From the NCBI GenBank assembly GCA_041751875.1, contig JBGSIC010000025.1, positions 1 to 64,000 on the forward strand: 64,000 nucleotides of DNA, read 5' to 3'. The position numbers were made by a program, and so were the translations under genes. The DNA is from JBGSIC01 sp041751875. Lineage in GTDB: Bacteria > Bdellovibrionota > FAC87 > UBA2466 > JACKAF01. Under the pieces are notes generated by a model. The model saw only the letters and a list, made by a program, of their open reading frames with translations. It searched no databases and had not been told where the DNA came from. Each line of letters begins with the position of its first letter. Position 1 is the stretch's first letter. Shown piece by piece: positions 17,268 to 26,074 of this stretch.

Positions 17268-18800
17268 ATGATGAGCGCTCTTCTGAGATATCTGTACACC
17301 GCACTCACTTTAATCACCGCCATCGCCTTACTCGCCGTGTTGGGTGGTTGCCAAAATAGACGCGCTACCCTTTCTGAGAACGGGGGAGGATCGCTTAGTG
17401 ACCTCGATGTCACAGTAGATTTGCGTGGACGTGTCGTGGGGAGTTCCAACTATACATCAGGTTCGATCATTGTCCCTACCAACTCACAGATCCAAATTAC
17501 CTGGGATATTGAAGGTAGTCCCCAATCTTGCACCCTGAATGGTGACCCACTTAATTTTGAAAGCTCGAGTAGCCAAACCGTCACGGTAAACGGAGTTGCC
17601 AACCAACGCATCAGTTTTGAAGTGCAGTGCGGTCTAATTAGCGACACGTTTGTTGCCATTATTGAGACTCAACCCGTTACGGTAAATCTGCAAGGGCGCG
17701 TGCAAGGGGCGTTAAATTACGTCAATGGTCCCATTCTCTTTAATTCGGGTAGCCGACTAGAACTCACTTGGGTGGTGACCGGAAGCCCCTCGCTTTGCAA
17801 ACTAAATAATGACGATTTGGTTGCGGGCGCTACCACGCATACCACTCCTCCTCTTAGCGGAGTGGCCCACCAAGTATTTACCTACACACTCGATTGCGAT
17901 GGCGTAACAGACGAGTTTAGCGCTGTCATCAACCCTCCGGTGCCCGTTGTAAGCGTGATTGTCGATTCCATCGAACACGACTTCGGTTCTGTCGCGCAGA
18001 CGCGCAGTGCCTCCAAAACAATTGTCGTAAGTAACGCCGGTAACGTGGCGGTTACCAATTTTATTTTTCGCACCGATTTGGATGCGGCTGTACCTCTTCC
18101 TTATTCTATTGAGAACTCCACCTGCGCTACGCTGCAGCCCAGCTCTTCTTGTACGTTTGATATTAAATTTGCCCCTCGACTGACCGACACCTTCGAAGCT
18201 GTCATTACGTTAGCTTTGCGTGTGAAATACCAATATAACGGCGTTGTTTACACGGGAAGCTACACGGCTCGTGGAGAAGTCGGCTGGAAACCCATTCCTT
18301 GTCCCCCGACTGAGTGGACAACCATTAACGTCTCGCCGCAGAATGGCCCGAAAGTGGTGTGTCCGGGACGAACTCCCGCTCAATGTCAGCAAGACTGGAC
18401 CCTCAGCGGTGTGCAAACCTCGACTGCGGGACCTGTGGTTGCGCTGCGCCACATCGGCATGCGGGACAAAATTTTCATCAGAAACATCAGTGGTACTGTG
18501 AACAACGGTTCTGGCTACATTTCCGACTGCCGCAATGGCCATAGTGAAAGCGTGAACCAGCGCCCTCAGATCGTTTTGGTCGGACAATTTGGTAATAGCG
18601 TCAACTTAATCGGACCCCCTTACGCCACGCCCTCTGGAAAATCCGCCATTCTGTTACGAGATTTTGAGGCGGGGATCGACGTTGTCGCCGGTTCGGATCA
18701 GTTTTGGATCAGCTACCCCGACACCAATCACTTTGACAACGTGGGTTCGTGCTCTCTTCAAATCCGCGTGGAAATGGGTTGGGAGCGAACCTGTGAGTAA
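17268..18800 (+). CDS. Lipoprotein with two tandem ~85-residue repeats and an ASH-like domain
   Basis: About 510 residues from ATG 17268 behind TAGGAG. An in-frame start 300 bases upstream inside ftsH was rejected. The signal peptide ends in lipobox LGGC (Cys 28). Residues about 47-133 and 137-222 are two copies of a beta-rich module, each with RGRV or QGRV near the start, a GSP-x-x-C core and a closing Cys plus DTF or DEF. Residues about 230-320 (HDFGSVAQTRSASKTIVVSN) match ASH/choice-of-anchor-D Ig-like domains. The C-terminal third is Cys-containing and unassigned. It looks like a surface or periplasmic structural lipoprotein. The 265 bases before it hold no gene. Confidence 0.65.
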   Translation: MMSALLRYLYTALTLITAIALLAVLGGCQNRRATLSENGGGSLSDLDVTVDLRGRVVGSSNYTSGSIIVPTNSQIQITWDIEGSPQSCTLNGDPLNFESSSSQTVTVNGVANQRISFEVQCGLISDTFVAIIETQPVTVNLQGRVQGALNYVNGPILFNSGSRLELTWVVTGSPSLCKLNNDDLVAGATTHTTPPLSGVAHQVFTYTLDCDGVTDEFSAVINPPVPVVSVIVDSIEHDFGSVAQTRSASKTIVVSNAGNVAVTNFIFRTDLDAAVPLPYSIENSTCATLQPSSSCTFDIKFAPRLTDTFEAVITLALRVKYQYNGVVYTGSYTARGEVGWKPIPCPPTEWTTINVSPQNGPKVVCPGRTPAQCQQDWTLSGVQTSTAGPVVALRHIGMRDKIFIRNISGTVNNGSGYISDCRNGHSESVNQRPQIVLVGQFGNSVNLIGPPYATPSGKSAILLRDFEAGIDVVAGSDQFWISYPDTNHFDNVGSCSLQIRVEMGWERTCE

Positions 18801-18865
18801 CTTCTCCCCTAGCTAGGCTTCTCGTTCCGGCTCGGTTACAATACCGAGTTCAACGGAGAGAGTTT

Positions 18866-19795
18866 TTGAGTTCGCCAGTCATCATCGCCGATAAGGTCGT
18901 CAAAAGTTTTGGCTCGTTTCACGCTCTTGCGGGTGTTGATTTAGAAGTCCAACCAGGCGAGTGTTTTGGCCTCCTTGGCCCTAACGGCGCCGGTAAATCC
19001 ACTTTTATCAATCTTGCCTATGGTGCCATCAGTCGCACCGGTGGTTCGTTGAAGATTATGGGGCTTGATCCCGAAACCCAAGCCCGTGAAGTGAAGAAGC
19101 GTATCGGGGTGGTCACCCAAGAAAACGCCCTAGATGAAAGTCTGACGGTCGAAGAAAACATGCTGCTTTATGCGGCTTTTGTAGGTGTGCCTTCGGCAGA
19201 GCGCAAACCGCGCGTGAACGAACTTTTGGAGTACATGAGTCTTTCGCACAAGGCGGGAGAAGCGATCAAGGCTCTCTCGGGTGGAATGAAACGGCGCTTG
19301 GTCTTCGTCAGAGCGCTTTTGTCGCGCCCCGAGCTTCTTATTCTAGACGAGCCCACCACCGGTTTGGATCCAGCGGTTCGCCACCTGCTTTGGCAAAAGG
19401 TGCATGAACTGCGCGAGCAGAAAGTTACCATCCTTTTGACGACTCACTACATGCATGAAGCCGAGCTGTTATGCGATCGGGTTGCGATTCTAAATAAGGG
19501 CCAAGTTCTCCAGACGGCGAGTCCCAAAGCGATGATTGATGAGTCGGTGCCGGGTTTCATGGGCATCTACTCCATCGATGACCGGATTAAACAGAGGCTT
19601 GAAAGTTCAGCTAGCAAGGATAAGCGCTTTCACCTGACTTTTCGTTCTTCCGGAATTTATCTACGCACGGAACACATTGAGGATCTTTTAGCGCTTCATC
19701 TGCGCGAACAAATTGTACCGTTGCAGATGCGTCCCACGAACCTGGAAGACGTGTTTTTGAAAATGACCGGAGAGGAGCTGGCAGCACATGACTGA
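18866..19795 (+). CDS. ABC-2 type exporter, ATP-binding subunit
   Basis: A 309-residue ATPase of the NodI/DrrA/CcmA type. It has Walker A GPNGAGKS (about 39-46), a Q-loop at VVTQEN, signature LSGGMKRRL, Walker B LLILDEPTTGLDP and the switch His in TTHYMHEAE. A C-terminal extension of about 85 residues resembles the regulatory tail of DrrA-type subunits. The predicted start is TTG 18866 after CGGAGAG. The stop overlaps the start of the permease by 8 bases, so they form a coupled pair. The substrate is not evident. Confidence 0.9.
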   Translation: MSSPVIIADKVVKSFGSFHALAGVDLEVQPGECFGLLGPNGAGKSTFINLAYGAISRTGGSLKIMGLDPETQAREVKKRIGVVTQENALDESLTVEENMLLYAAFVGVPSAERKPRVNELLEYMSLSHKAGEAIKALSGGMKRRLVFVRALLSRPELLILDEPTTGLDPAVRHLLWQKVHELREQKVTILLTTHYMHEAELLCDRVAILNKGQVLQTASPKAMIDESVPGFMGIYSIDDRIKQRLESSASKDKRFHLTFRSSGIYLRTEHIEDLLALHLREQIVPLQMRPTNLEDVFLKMTGEELAAHD

Positions 19796-20558
19796 AACGC
19801 TTCTTTTGAGTCTTCATATTGCGCGCCGGAACTGGGTGGTTTATCGCAAAGACTTTCTTGCCAATATTTCACCGTCTCTTTCGGATCCTCTCTTTATGGT
19901 ATTTTCGCTCGGGGTTGGACTAGGAGCCATGGTTCCGCCTCTAGAAGGGCGATCTTACTTAGAGTTTATGGCGCCAGGGCTCGTGTCTTTTACAGCCCTG
20001 GTAACTTCCTTTTTCGAATGCAGCTACGGGTTCTATATCCGCATGACTTTCGAGAATGTGTTTCTCGCGATGCTAACCACCCCATTGGGGGTACGCGAGA
20101 TTTTAATTGGGGAATTTATTTGGGTGGGTCTTAAGGGCGCCGTAATGGGAACTTGTGTCGCCATCTTTCTTGCTCTTTTTGGGGCCTTTCAAGTTAGCTG
20201 GTTTGCTCTTTTGATTCCCGTTGTAGGTTTCTTTGTCGGTATCGGGTGCGGAGCGATGGGACTTATCGCTAGCGCATGCGTGCGAAACATCAATCAGTTT
20301 CAGACGGTTTACGCATGGATCATTTCGCCACTCCTTTTCTTTTCAGGCATTTTTTTCCCCATTGAACAGATGCCCAAGTTAGCCCAGGTGATTACTTGGT
20401 GCCTTCCGCTCAGCCACGGGGTGCGCTTGAGTCAGCTCGCTTTTTGGCAGACACTCACCTGGAGCAGCTTTTTCTTCCACGGATCAGTCCTTTTGGGCCA
20501 ATGCCTCATCTTATCTGCCATCGGCTATCGCCTTTGCGCCAAGCGCCTGCGCCCCTGA
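19788..20558 (+). CDS. ABC-2 type exporter, permease subunit
   Basis: A 256-residue polytopic protein with six hydrophobic segments. The ABC-2 family pattern is visible: LEFMAPGLVSFTAL, the conserved stretch around FFSGIFFPIEQMP, and LPLSHGVRLSQLAFW near the C-terminus, which closely resembles NodJ and related drug/polysaccharide exporters. It overlaps the ATPase gene by 8 bases. Substrate could be a lipid, polysaccharide or drug. About 170 bases of non-coding sequence follow, with the perfect palindrome CCCCTAGGGG at 20695-20704 shortly before cdaA. Confidence 0.88.
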   Translation: MTETLLLSLHIARRNWVVYRKDFLANISPSLSDPLFMVFSLGVGLGAMVPPLEGRSYLEFMAPGLVSFTALVTSFFECSYGFYIRMTFENVFLAMLTTPLGVREILIGEFIWVGLKGAVMGTCVAIFLALFGAFQVSWFALLIPVVGFFVGIGCGAMGLIASACVRNINQFQTVYAWIISPLLFFSGIFFPIEQMPKLAQVITWCLPLSHGVRLSQLAFWQTLTWSSFFFHGSVLLGQCLILSAIGYRLCAKRLRP

Positions 20559-20728
20559 AAAAGGGAAGCGGTTTGCCAATCCGCCCCTGGAGCCCTTTAA
20601 CGGGAGGGTTTTCTGATTCTCGCATTTTCCAGCTTATTTCAATAAGTTAAAGCTTTTGACGCGGGCCACCGATAAGAGAGGCAGATAACCGTAGCCCCTA
20701 GGGGGCACCGTTTAGTGCAAAAGGTGCG

Positions 20729-21577
20729 ATGTTAGACTTCTTCTCCAATTTACGCGAAATCATTCGATGGCAGGATATCGCCGATATTCTGCTCGTCTGC
20801 GTAATCGTGTACCGCATTTTGCTTTTGATCCTAGGAACGCGCGCGGTGCAGATGCTCACGGGCTTTGGCATTATTCTCATTTTCTATTTCGTCGCCAAAG
20901 AGTTTAAATTTCATACGCTGCACACCATTTTGGTGGAGTTCTTCAACAACCTGATTCTGATTCTCATTATCGTCTTCCAAGACGAAATTCGGCGTGCTCT
21001 TACGCAAGTGGGACGAAACCCGTTTTTTACCAGCACTAACACCATCGAAGAAGTCACCATCGTGGAAGACTTGGTCCGCGCCTCGGAAACGCTTGCTGAG
21101 CAACGCGTAGGTGCGCTGATCGTGATTGAACGAGAAACAGGGTTGAAAACCTATATCGAAGGCGGACAGCCTATAGACTCAAGAGTGAGCATCGATCTGA
21201 TTACCAGCATTTTTCATCCGACATCGCCAATGCACGACGGTGCAATTATTATCCGCAACTCGCGCATCACCAGCGCCGCTTGTTTGCTACCCATTTCTCG
21301 CGATCCCGGAATCCACAAGGAACTAGGAACACGGCATCGTGCGGCTCTTGGATTGACTCAAGAAACCGACGCTCTGGTGATAGTGGTGTCCGAGGAGCGC
21401 GGTGAAATTTCGCTTGTCCACCACGGCATGATGATGCGAGATTTGGAACCCAAAGCGCTTAAGCGACAGCTTCTCGACTTACTGGGCTTAAAAAAGATCG
21501 AGGCGCGTTATCAGCAAAAACTCAAAGAGCAAGAACAGCTAGAAAAAGCGGCCGTTAAAGAAGAAGAGAAACCATAG
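20729..21577 (+). CDS. cdaA: Diadenylate cyclase (c-di-AMP synthase)
   Basis: A 282-residue membrane enzyme that makes cyclic di-AMP from two ATP. Two or three N-terminal membrane helices (about 17-85) are followed by the DAC domain with catalytic DGA (170-172, in MHDGAII) and GTRHRAALG (200-208). The C-terminal 45 residues are a charged coiled-coil-like tail. Its stop overlaps the cdaR start by one base, and glmM follows; cdaA-cdaR-glmM is the widely conserved cluster linking c-di-AMP to cell-wall precursor synthesis. Confidence 0.94.
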   Translation: MLDFFSNLREIIRWQDIADILLVCVIVYRILLLILGTRAVQMLTGFGIILIFYFVAKEFKFHTLHTILVEFFNNLILILIIVFQDEIRRALTQVGRNPFFTSTNTIEEVTIVEDLVRASETLAEQRVGALIVIERETGLKTYIEGGQPIDSRVSIDLITSIFHPTSPMHDGAIIIRNSRITSAACLLPISRDPGIHKELGTRHRAALGLTQETDALVIVVSEERGEISLVHHGMMMRDLEPKALKRQLLDLLGLKKIEARYQQKLKEQEQLEKAAVKEEEKP

Positions 21578-22248
21578 TGGTTAACAAAGAATCAGGAATG
21601 AATTTTAGTGAAAGCCTGGCCCTTAAGCTGGTCAGTCTTTTGCTCGCCCTTATTCTTTGGGTCACGATCCTAGGTTTTAAGAAAGAAGAAGTGCGAACGG
21701 AAGTGAAGTTTGAACCCCTGGTCGCGCCGGGAATGATGATAACTAATAAAATTCCTTCTTATATCGTCTACACCCTTAAAGGTCCACGGTCTCTCCTTAA
21801 AGATGCCGAGAGAGGCATTCAGCCTATTCGCCCCGATTTACGACGTGTTCGCGATACTACCGTTCCTATTTCCATCAGTGAAGATCTGATTGGCGAAATG
21901 CCAACCGGCGTCAACGTAGTGTCTTATCATCCAAGCAATTTAATTATCCAACTCGAAGAGATTGTGGAAAAATATGTTCCGGTAAAACCCACGCTCCAAG
22001 GTCTGCCCGCCGAGGGATTTGATATCTCTCGGGTCAAGGTAACCCCCACGCAAGTGGTCGTCTCGGGGCCTCGCAGTAGTTTGGACGGTTTGGACTTTGT
22101 GGGGACAGAGCCTATCGACACCACAAATTTGCGTCAGTCGATGGAGTCTGTTGTGGCAGTAGAAGTGGATCCCTCGCAGGGCTTTCGCCTTTCTCGCGAG
22201 AAAATTGTTCGGGTGACAGTGGAAACTGTGCCGAGTAAAAAAAGGTAA
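21577..22248 (+). CDS. cdaR: CdaR-like YbbR-domain regulator of diadenylate cyclase
   Basis: A 223-residue protein with one N-terminal membrane helix (about 15-32) and about two YbbR repeats outside the membrane. The repeats include YTLKGPRSLLKD and VSGPRSSLDGLDFVGTEPID, the YbbR-type 'V-x-G' strands. CdaR binds and modulates CdaA. GTG 21577 overlaps the cdaA stop and is preceded by GAAGAGAA; ATG 21598 is an alternative. It is followed by glmM after 3 bases. Confidence 0.88.
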   Translation: MVNKESGMNFSESLALKLVSLLLALILWVTILGFKKEEVRTEVKFEPLVAPGMMITNKIPSYIVYTLKGPRSLLKDAERGIQPIRPDLRRVRDTTVPISISEDLIGEMPTGVNVVSYHPSNLIIQLEEIVEKYVPVKPTLQGLPAEGFDISRVKVTPTQVVVSGPRSSLDGLDFVGTEPIDTTNLRQSMESVVAVEVDPSQGFRLSREKIVRVTVETVPSKKR

Positions 22249-22251
22249 AAG

Positions 22252-23616
22252 ATGTCGAAGCTTTTTGGAACTGACGGCGTAAGGGGCATCGCGAACCAGG
22301 CTCCCATGACCAGCGAAATCGCTATGGCCATAGGAAGAGCGGCAGCCTACCTTTTTTGCGAACGCGATCGCACAGGGATGCCAAAGCCCGCTAAAGTCGT
22401 CATCGGCAAAGACACCCGACGTTCGGGCTACATGATAGAAAACGCGCTTGCCTCAGGCTTTTGCTCAATGGGGGCTCGTGTTTTTTTGGTAGGTCCCTTG
22501 CCGACGCCTGGCATCGCCTTTATCACCCGCAGCATGCGCGCTGACGCGGGAGTGATTATTTCTGCGAGTCACAATTCCTATCAGTACAACGGCATTAAGC
22601 TCTTTGATCGCAACGGATTCAAACTTCCCGACGCCAAAGAAGTCGAAATTGAGAAACTGATTAACTCCAAAGAACTCGATGAATGCCGTCCTACGATGGA
22701 GTTTGTGGGAACCGCTCAACGCATAGACGACGCCATTGGTCGCTATATTGTGTACGTAAAAGACCGCTTTCCCGCGCTGCAAAAACTCGACGGCGTTCGG
22801 ATCGTGCTCGACTGTGCAAACGGCGCCGCTTACAAAGTTGGCCCGATTATTTTTGAAGAACTCGGCGCGGAAGTGTACGCGATTCACAAAAGCCCCAACG
22901 GCAAGAACATCAACGAAGCCTGTGGCGCGGTTCACCCCGAGTCGATGTGCCGGGCGGTACGAGACCACCGGGCAGAAGTAGGGATTGCCCTCGATGGGGA
23001 TGCCGATCGGGTCGTGCTTTCTGATGAAAAAGGCGAAGTAGTAGATGGCGACCAGATTCTAGCGATTTGTGCGCTTCACATGATGTCCAAGGGCGAACTG
23101 AAGAAGAACACGGTCGTGGCTACGGCGATGAGCAACTTGGGCCTGCAAAAAGCGATAGAAGAAGCGGGTGGGAAAGTTCTCCAAGCTCCAGTAGGGGATC
23201 GTTACATTGTCGAGCGCATGGTGAAAGAGGGTTATAACCTCGGCGGCGAACAGTCAGGACACGTCATTTTCTTGGATCACAACACCACCGGAGACGGTAT
23301 TTTAGCTGCTTTGAAAGTGCTTTCGATTATGCAGGAAACGGGACAACCGCTTTCCGAGCTGCGAAAGGTGATGACCCCCTATCCCCAAGTCTTGCAGAAC
23401 GTGTTTGTTCGTAAGAAAGAAGATTTCGCCAATCACCCCGCTATTGTGAGTTCGATTCAAGGGGTGGAAAAACGGCTCGCTAAAAAGGGGCGCGTAGTAG
23501 TGCGCTATTCGGGCACCGAACCCCTTGCGCGCGTGATGGTTGAAGGCGAGGACAGAGCCGCCATTCACCAATACGCCCAAGAAATCGCCTCCGTCATCCA
23601 ATCTAAACTCGGGTAG
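22252..23616 (+). CDS. glmM: Phosphoglucosamine mutase
   Basis: A 454-residue alpha-D-phosphohexomutase that converts glucosamine 6-phosphate to glucosamine 1-phosphate for UDP-GlcNAc. It has GTDGVRG near the N-terminus, the phosphoserine loop ISASHN (Ser about 106), the metal loop DGDADR, the sugar loop GGEQSGH and the phosphate-binding RYSGTEPLARVM near the C-terminus. Length is standard. It is the third gene of cdaA-cdaR-glmM. A short palindromic repeat begins 15 bases after its stop. Confidence 0.96.
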   Translation: MSKLFGTDGVRGIANQAPMTSEIAMAIGRAAAYLFCERDRTGMPKPAKVVIGKDTRRSGYMIENALASGFCSMGARVFLVGPLPTPGIAFITRSMRADAGVIISASHNSYQYNGIKLFDRNGFKLPDAKEVEIEKLINSKELDECRPTMEFVGTAQRIDDAIGRYIVYVKDRFPALQKLDGVRIVLDCANGAAYKVGPIIFEELGAEVYAIHKSPNGKNINEACGAVHPESMCRAVRDHRAEVGIALDGDADRVVLSDEKGEVVDGDQILAICALHMMSKGELKKNTVVATAMSNLGLQKAIEEAGGKVLQAPVGDRYIVERMVKEGYNLGGEQSGHVIFLDHNTTGDGILAALKVLSIMQETGQPLSELRKVMTPYPQVLQNVFVRKKEDFANHPAIVSSIQGVEKRLAKKGRVVVRYSGTEPLARVMVEGEDRAAIHQYAQEIASVIQSKLG

Positions 23617-23630
23617 TTTGTCGGCCTAGA

Positions 23631-23677
23631 GGTGCCAGGTCACTTTCCGTACTTCGTCCGGAAAGTGCACAGGCACC
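23631..23677 (+). repeat. Short hairpin copy of the dispersed repeat
   Basis: A 47-base near-perfect hairpin. GGTGCCAGGTCACTTTCCG on the left pairs with CGGAAAGTGCACAGGCACC on the right around the loop TACTTCGTC. The termini are identical in type to those of the long copies at 4641 and 42721. It lies between glmM and nnr and could also slow or end transcription after glmM. Confidence 0.8.
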
Positions 23678-23715
23678 TCGGCCGCAATAGACAAACCTGT
23701 GGTAGTGTACGCCGC

Positions 23716-25200
23716 ATGAAACCCTTGTTCTCTGCCGCGGAGATGCGTGCGGCTGACGCCTATACAACCGAGGAACTCCACGTTCTTCCCCTCGCCCTGA
23801 TGGAACGTGCGGCAAAACACGTCGCAGAAGCGGTCCAAAAGGCCTTCCCTGACAAGAAAGCCAAAGGACTCATTCTGGCTGGAGGGGGCAACAACGGAGG
23901 GGATGCTCTGGCTGTCGCGCGCCTACTGTGCGAAGCCGGATACGCTGCCATTGAAATTCATCTCTATGCGAGCCATTTAACCCCAGAAACCACGGCCCAA
24001 AAACAAAAGCTCCAAGGCCTTGAAGTGGAATGGGTTGATAAACCGAAATGGGATAGCTGCGCCTGGGTGGTAGATGGGCTTTTTGGGACGGGTTTAAGTC
24101 GTCCCTTAGACGACACACTCCTTCATTTCTTGGCGCCACTAACCTCTGAGCATAAAGCAAAAGTGTTTTCCATTGATGTGCCCAGTGGTCTGGATGCCGA
24201 TACCGGGCAACCTCTCGGCGGAGCCATTCGTGCCGATGTAACCATCGTCATCGGGCAGTGGAAGCAAGGTCTCTTTACCGGCGCGGCGGCTGATTATGTC
24301 GGTGAGCTCCGCTTGGTCGATATCGGAATTCCGGATTCTTTTCCTAACCACACGCCCTCAGCATATTTATTTGACGCTGAAGAAGCGAAGAGGCTTCTCC
24401 CAGTGCGACGGCCGACCGGGCACAAGGGAACCTTCGGCCACCTCTATGTTTGGGGAGGGACGGAACAGACGGAAGGAGCGGCCGCCTTGGCATGCGTCGC
24501 GGGTTTTCGGACCGGAACAGGCGTTATCACGCTTATTTCCGATCGCAACTTGGATGGCTTGCGCCGGCGCCTTCCCATGGAAGTAATGTCAAAAGAGGTA
24601 GGAACAGACTTTCTTAGCGAGGCTAAGGCGGGTTCTGCCTTTGTGCTTGGCCCAGGAATGGGTACGACCTCTGACCGTCGGCCCTTTATCGAAAGTGCTT
24701 TAAGCAACTCAGCTCCCCTAGTACTCGACGCTGACGCGCTCACGGTGTTGGCAGATCACAAAGACCTTATTCCGCTTTGCGCACGGGATCATTTGATTTT
24801 GACCCCGCATCCGAAGGAAGCCAGCCGCTTACTCGGTAAATCCGTGGAAGCCATTGAAGCCGACCGGTTTGCGGCTTGTGAAAAATTGGTTCAGCGATTT
24901 GGCGCAACCATCCTTCTCAAAGGGAAGGGCACCCTTATTGGCGCCCCGACCTTTCCGATTGTTGCCGTATCGCAGGGGAATACCGCCCTTTCCAAAGGCG
25001 GAACGGGAGATATTTTGAGTGGAATCTTAGGAGGGCTTCTGGCACAAGGAGTTCAGGCCTTCGATGCCGCCTGCTTGGGCGCTTTCATCCATGGACGCGC
25101 TGCCGAGATTTTGGCAAAGCGCATGGGTACCGAACGTTCGGCGATGGCCTCTGAAATCGCGGATTGTATTCCTGCGGTTTGGAGTGAGTTAGAAAAATGA
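23716..25200 (+). CDS. nnr: Bifunctional NAD(P)H-hydrate epimerase / ADP-dependent dehydratase
   Basis: A 494-residue fusion that repairs hydrated NAD(P)H. The N-terminal half (about 1-215, YjeF_N) epimerises the hydrate and carries GGGNNGGDALAVARLL and the VPSGLDADTG segment. The C-terminal half (about 235-494, carbohydrate-kinase-like) dehydrates it with ADP and shows KGTFGHLYVWGG, LGPGMG, LDADAL, LTPHPKEASRLL and GGTGDILSG. ATG 23716 was chosen because the in-frame start at 23632 would read through the hairpin repeat. The stop overlaps the tsaE start as ATGA. Confidence 0.93.
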   Translation: MKPLFSAAEMRAADAYTTEELHVLPLALMERAAKHVAEAVQKAFPDKKAKGLILAGGGNNGGDALAVARLLCEAGYAAIEIHLYASHLTPETTAQKQKLQGLEVEWVDKPKWDSCAWVVDGLFGTGLSRPLDDTLLHFLAPLTSEHKAKVFSIDVPSGLDADTGQPLGGAIRADVTIVIGQWKQGLFTGAAADYVGELRLVDIGIPDSFPNHTPSAYLFDAEEAKRLLPVRRPTGHKGTFGHLYVWGGTEQTEGAAALACVAGFRTGTGVITLISDRNLDGLRRRLPMEVMSKEVGTDFLSEAKAGSAFVLGPGMGTTSDRRPFIESALSNSAPLVLDADALTVLADHKDLIPLCARDHLILTPHPKEASRLLGKSVEAIEADRFAACEKLVQRFGATILLKGKGTLIGAPTFPIVAVSQGNTALSKGGTGDILSGILGGLLAQGVQAFDAACLGAFIHGRAAEILAKRMGTERSAMASEIADCIPAVWSELEK

Positions 25201-25652
25201 TTTGGGAAATTCCCGTAGAAGAAGCGTGGCAAAAAGTCGTAGGCGATTTGGTACGCGCTTGGCCGCAAGGCGCCGTCCTCGGACTTAGCGGACCACTCGG
25301 CGTGGGGAAAACCAGTTTAGTCCGTGCCTTTATCCGTGAGCTAAGCGATCCGAATCTGCCAGGCGCGGTGCGTGTCCTAAGCCCGTCGTTTGTGATCCAC
25401 AATTCCTATCCACTGCGCGTACCGGTGGAGCATTTCGATTTTTATCGCTTTGAGGAACTGGGCGAAAAGGACCTGGTTGAAATTGGGTACTTTGAGGCCC
25501 TTGATAGGGCTCGTAAAGGAAATGGCTTTGTCTTTGTCGAATGGCCCCAGCAAGCAAAAGATCCCACCATTCTCCAACTAAAAGCCCACGCAAATTTATC
25601 GTTTGGAGAAATGGGGCGTACACTCGTTCTAGAAACTATCGCGGAAAAGTGA
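25197..25652 (+). CDS. tsaE: tRNA threonylcarbamoyladenosine biosynthesis protein TsaE
   Basis: A 151-residue P-loop ATPase that works with TsaB and TsaD to make t6A37 in ANN-decoding tRNAs. Walker A is GPLGVGKTSL (about 35-44). The switch region SPSFVIHNSY and HFDFYRFEE follow, then VFVEWPQ. It overlaps nnr by four bases; an nnr-tsaE pairing is common. The last 24 bases overlap the 3' end of a convergent gene. Confidence 0.92.
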   Translation: MIWEIPVEEAWQKVVGDLVRAWPQGAVLGLSGPLGVGKTSLVRAFIRELSDPNLPGAVRVLSPSFVIHNSYPLRVPVEHFDFYRFEELGEKDLVEIGYFEALDRARKGNGFVFVEWPQQAKDPTILQLKAHANLSFGEMGRTLVLETIAEK

Positions 25653-25952
25653 GAAAAAGCCCCACGTAATGAGCGCGAGAGCCAGCCAGAGCACTACTTG
25701 ATTTAAAATCAAGACATGGCGTTGCTTCTGCTCAAGAGCCAGAAGTTCTTTCAGTTGCGCTTTGAGCGCCAACTGTTTCTTCGATACTTTGATAATGGCT
25801 TGAATATTTTCTTGCGACCGCAGGCTGCGTTTAAGATCGGCGAGTTCTCGACTCAAGCTCAAGTAGTTTTGAACGATGGGATTAGGCGGAGAAAGCTTCT
25901 CTTCCCGATCAAGTGACTTCGTTAAGGGCAAGTTTGCCCGTTCAAAAAACAT
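25629..25952 (-). CDS. Small coiled-coil protein with a C-terminal membrane helix
   Basis: About 107 residues from ATG 25952, which follows GGAGG on the minus strand; longer in-frame starts were rejected for lack of such a site. The middle (about 30-75, SRELADLKRSLRSQENIQ and QLALKAQLKELLALEQKQ) is a probable coiled coil. The end (about 82-100, ILNQVVLWLALALITWGFF) is one membrane helix with a four- to seven-residue tail, as in tail-anchored proteins. It is convergent with tsaE and overlaps it by 24 bases. Family unknown. Confidence 0.55.
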   Translation of the reverse strand: MFFERANLPLTKSLDREEKLSPPNPIVQNYLSLSRELADLKRSLRSQENIQAIIKVSKKQLALKAQLKELLALEQKQRHVLILNQVVLWLALALITWGFFSLFRDSF

Positions 25953-26074
25953 TTCCCGCCTCCGGGAGGCACCAATGTGCAAACAACGTACCAGCGATTT
26001 TGAAGAAACTCTTGAGCCTAGGACCAGCCTGATAGCGAGGACAAGCGACACTTTACGCCGCTCGGAAAGCCGAT

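Noticed and set aside
23632..23715. A longer N-terminus for Nnr
   Set aside because: The extension is encoded by the hairpin repeat, and the family start MKPLFSAAEM begins at 23716.
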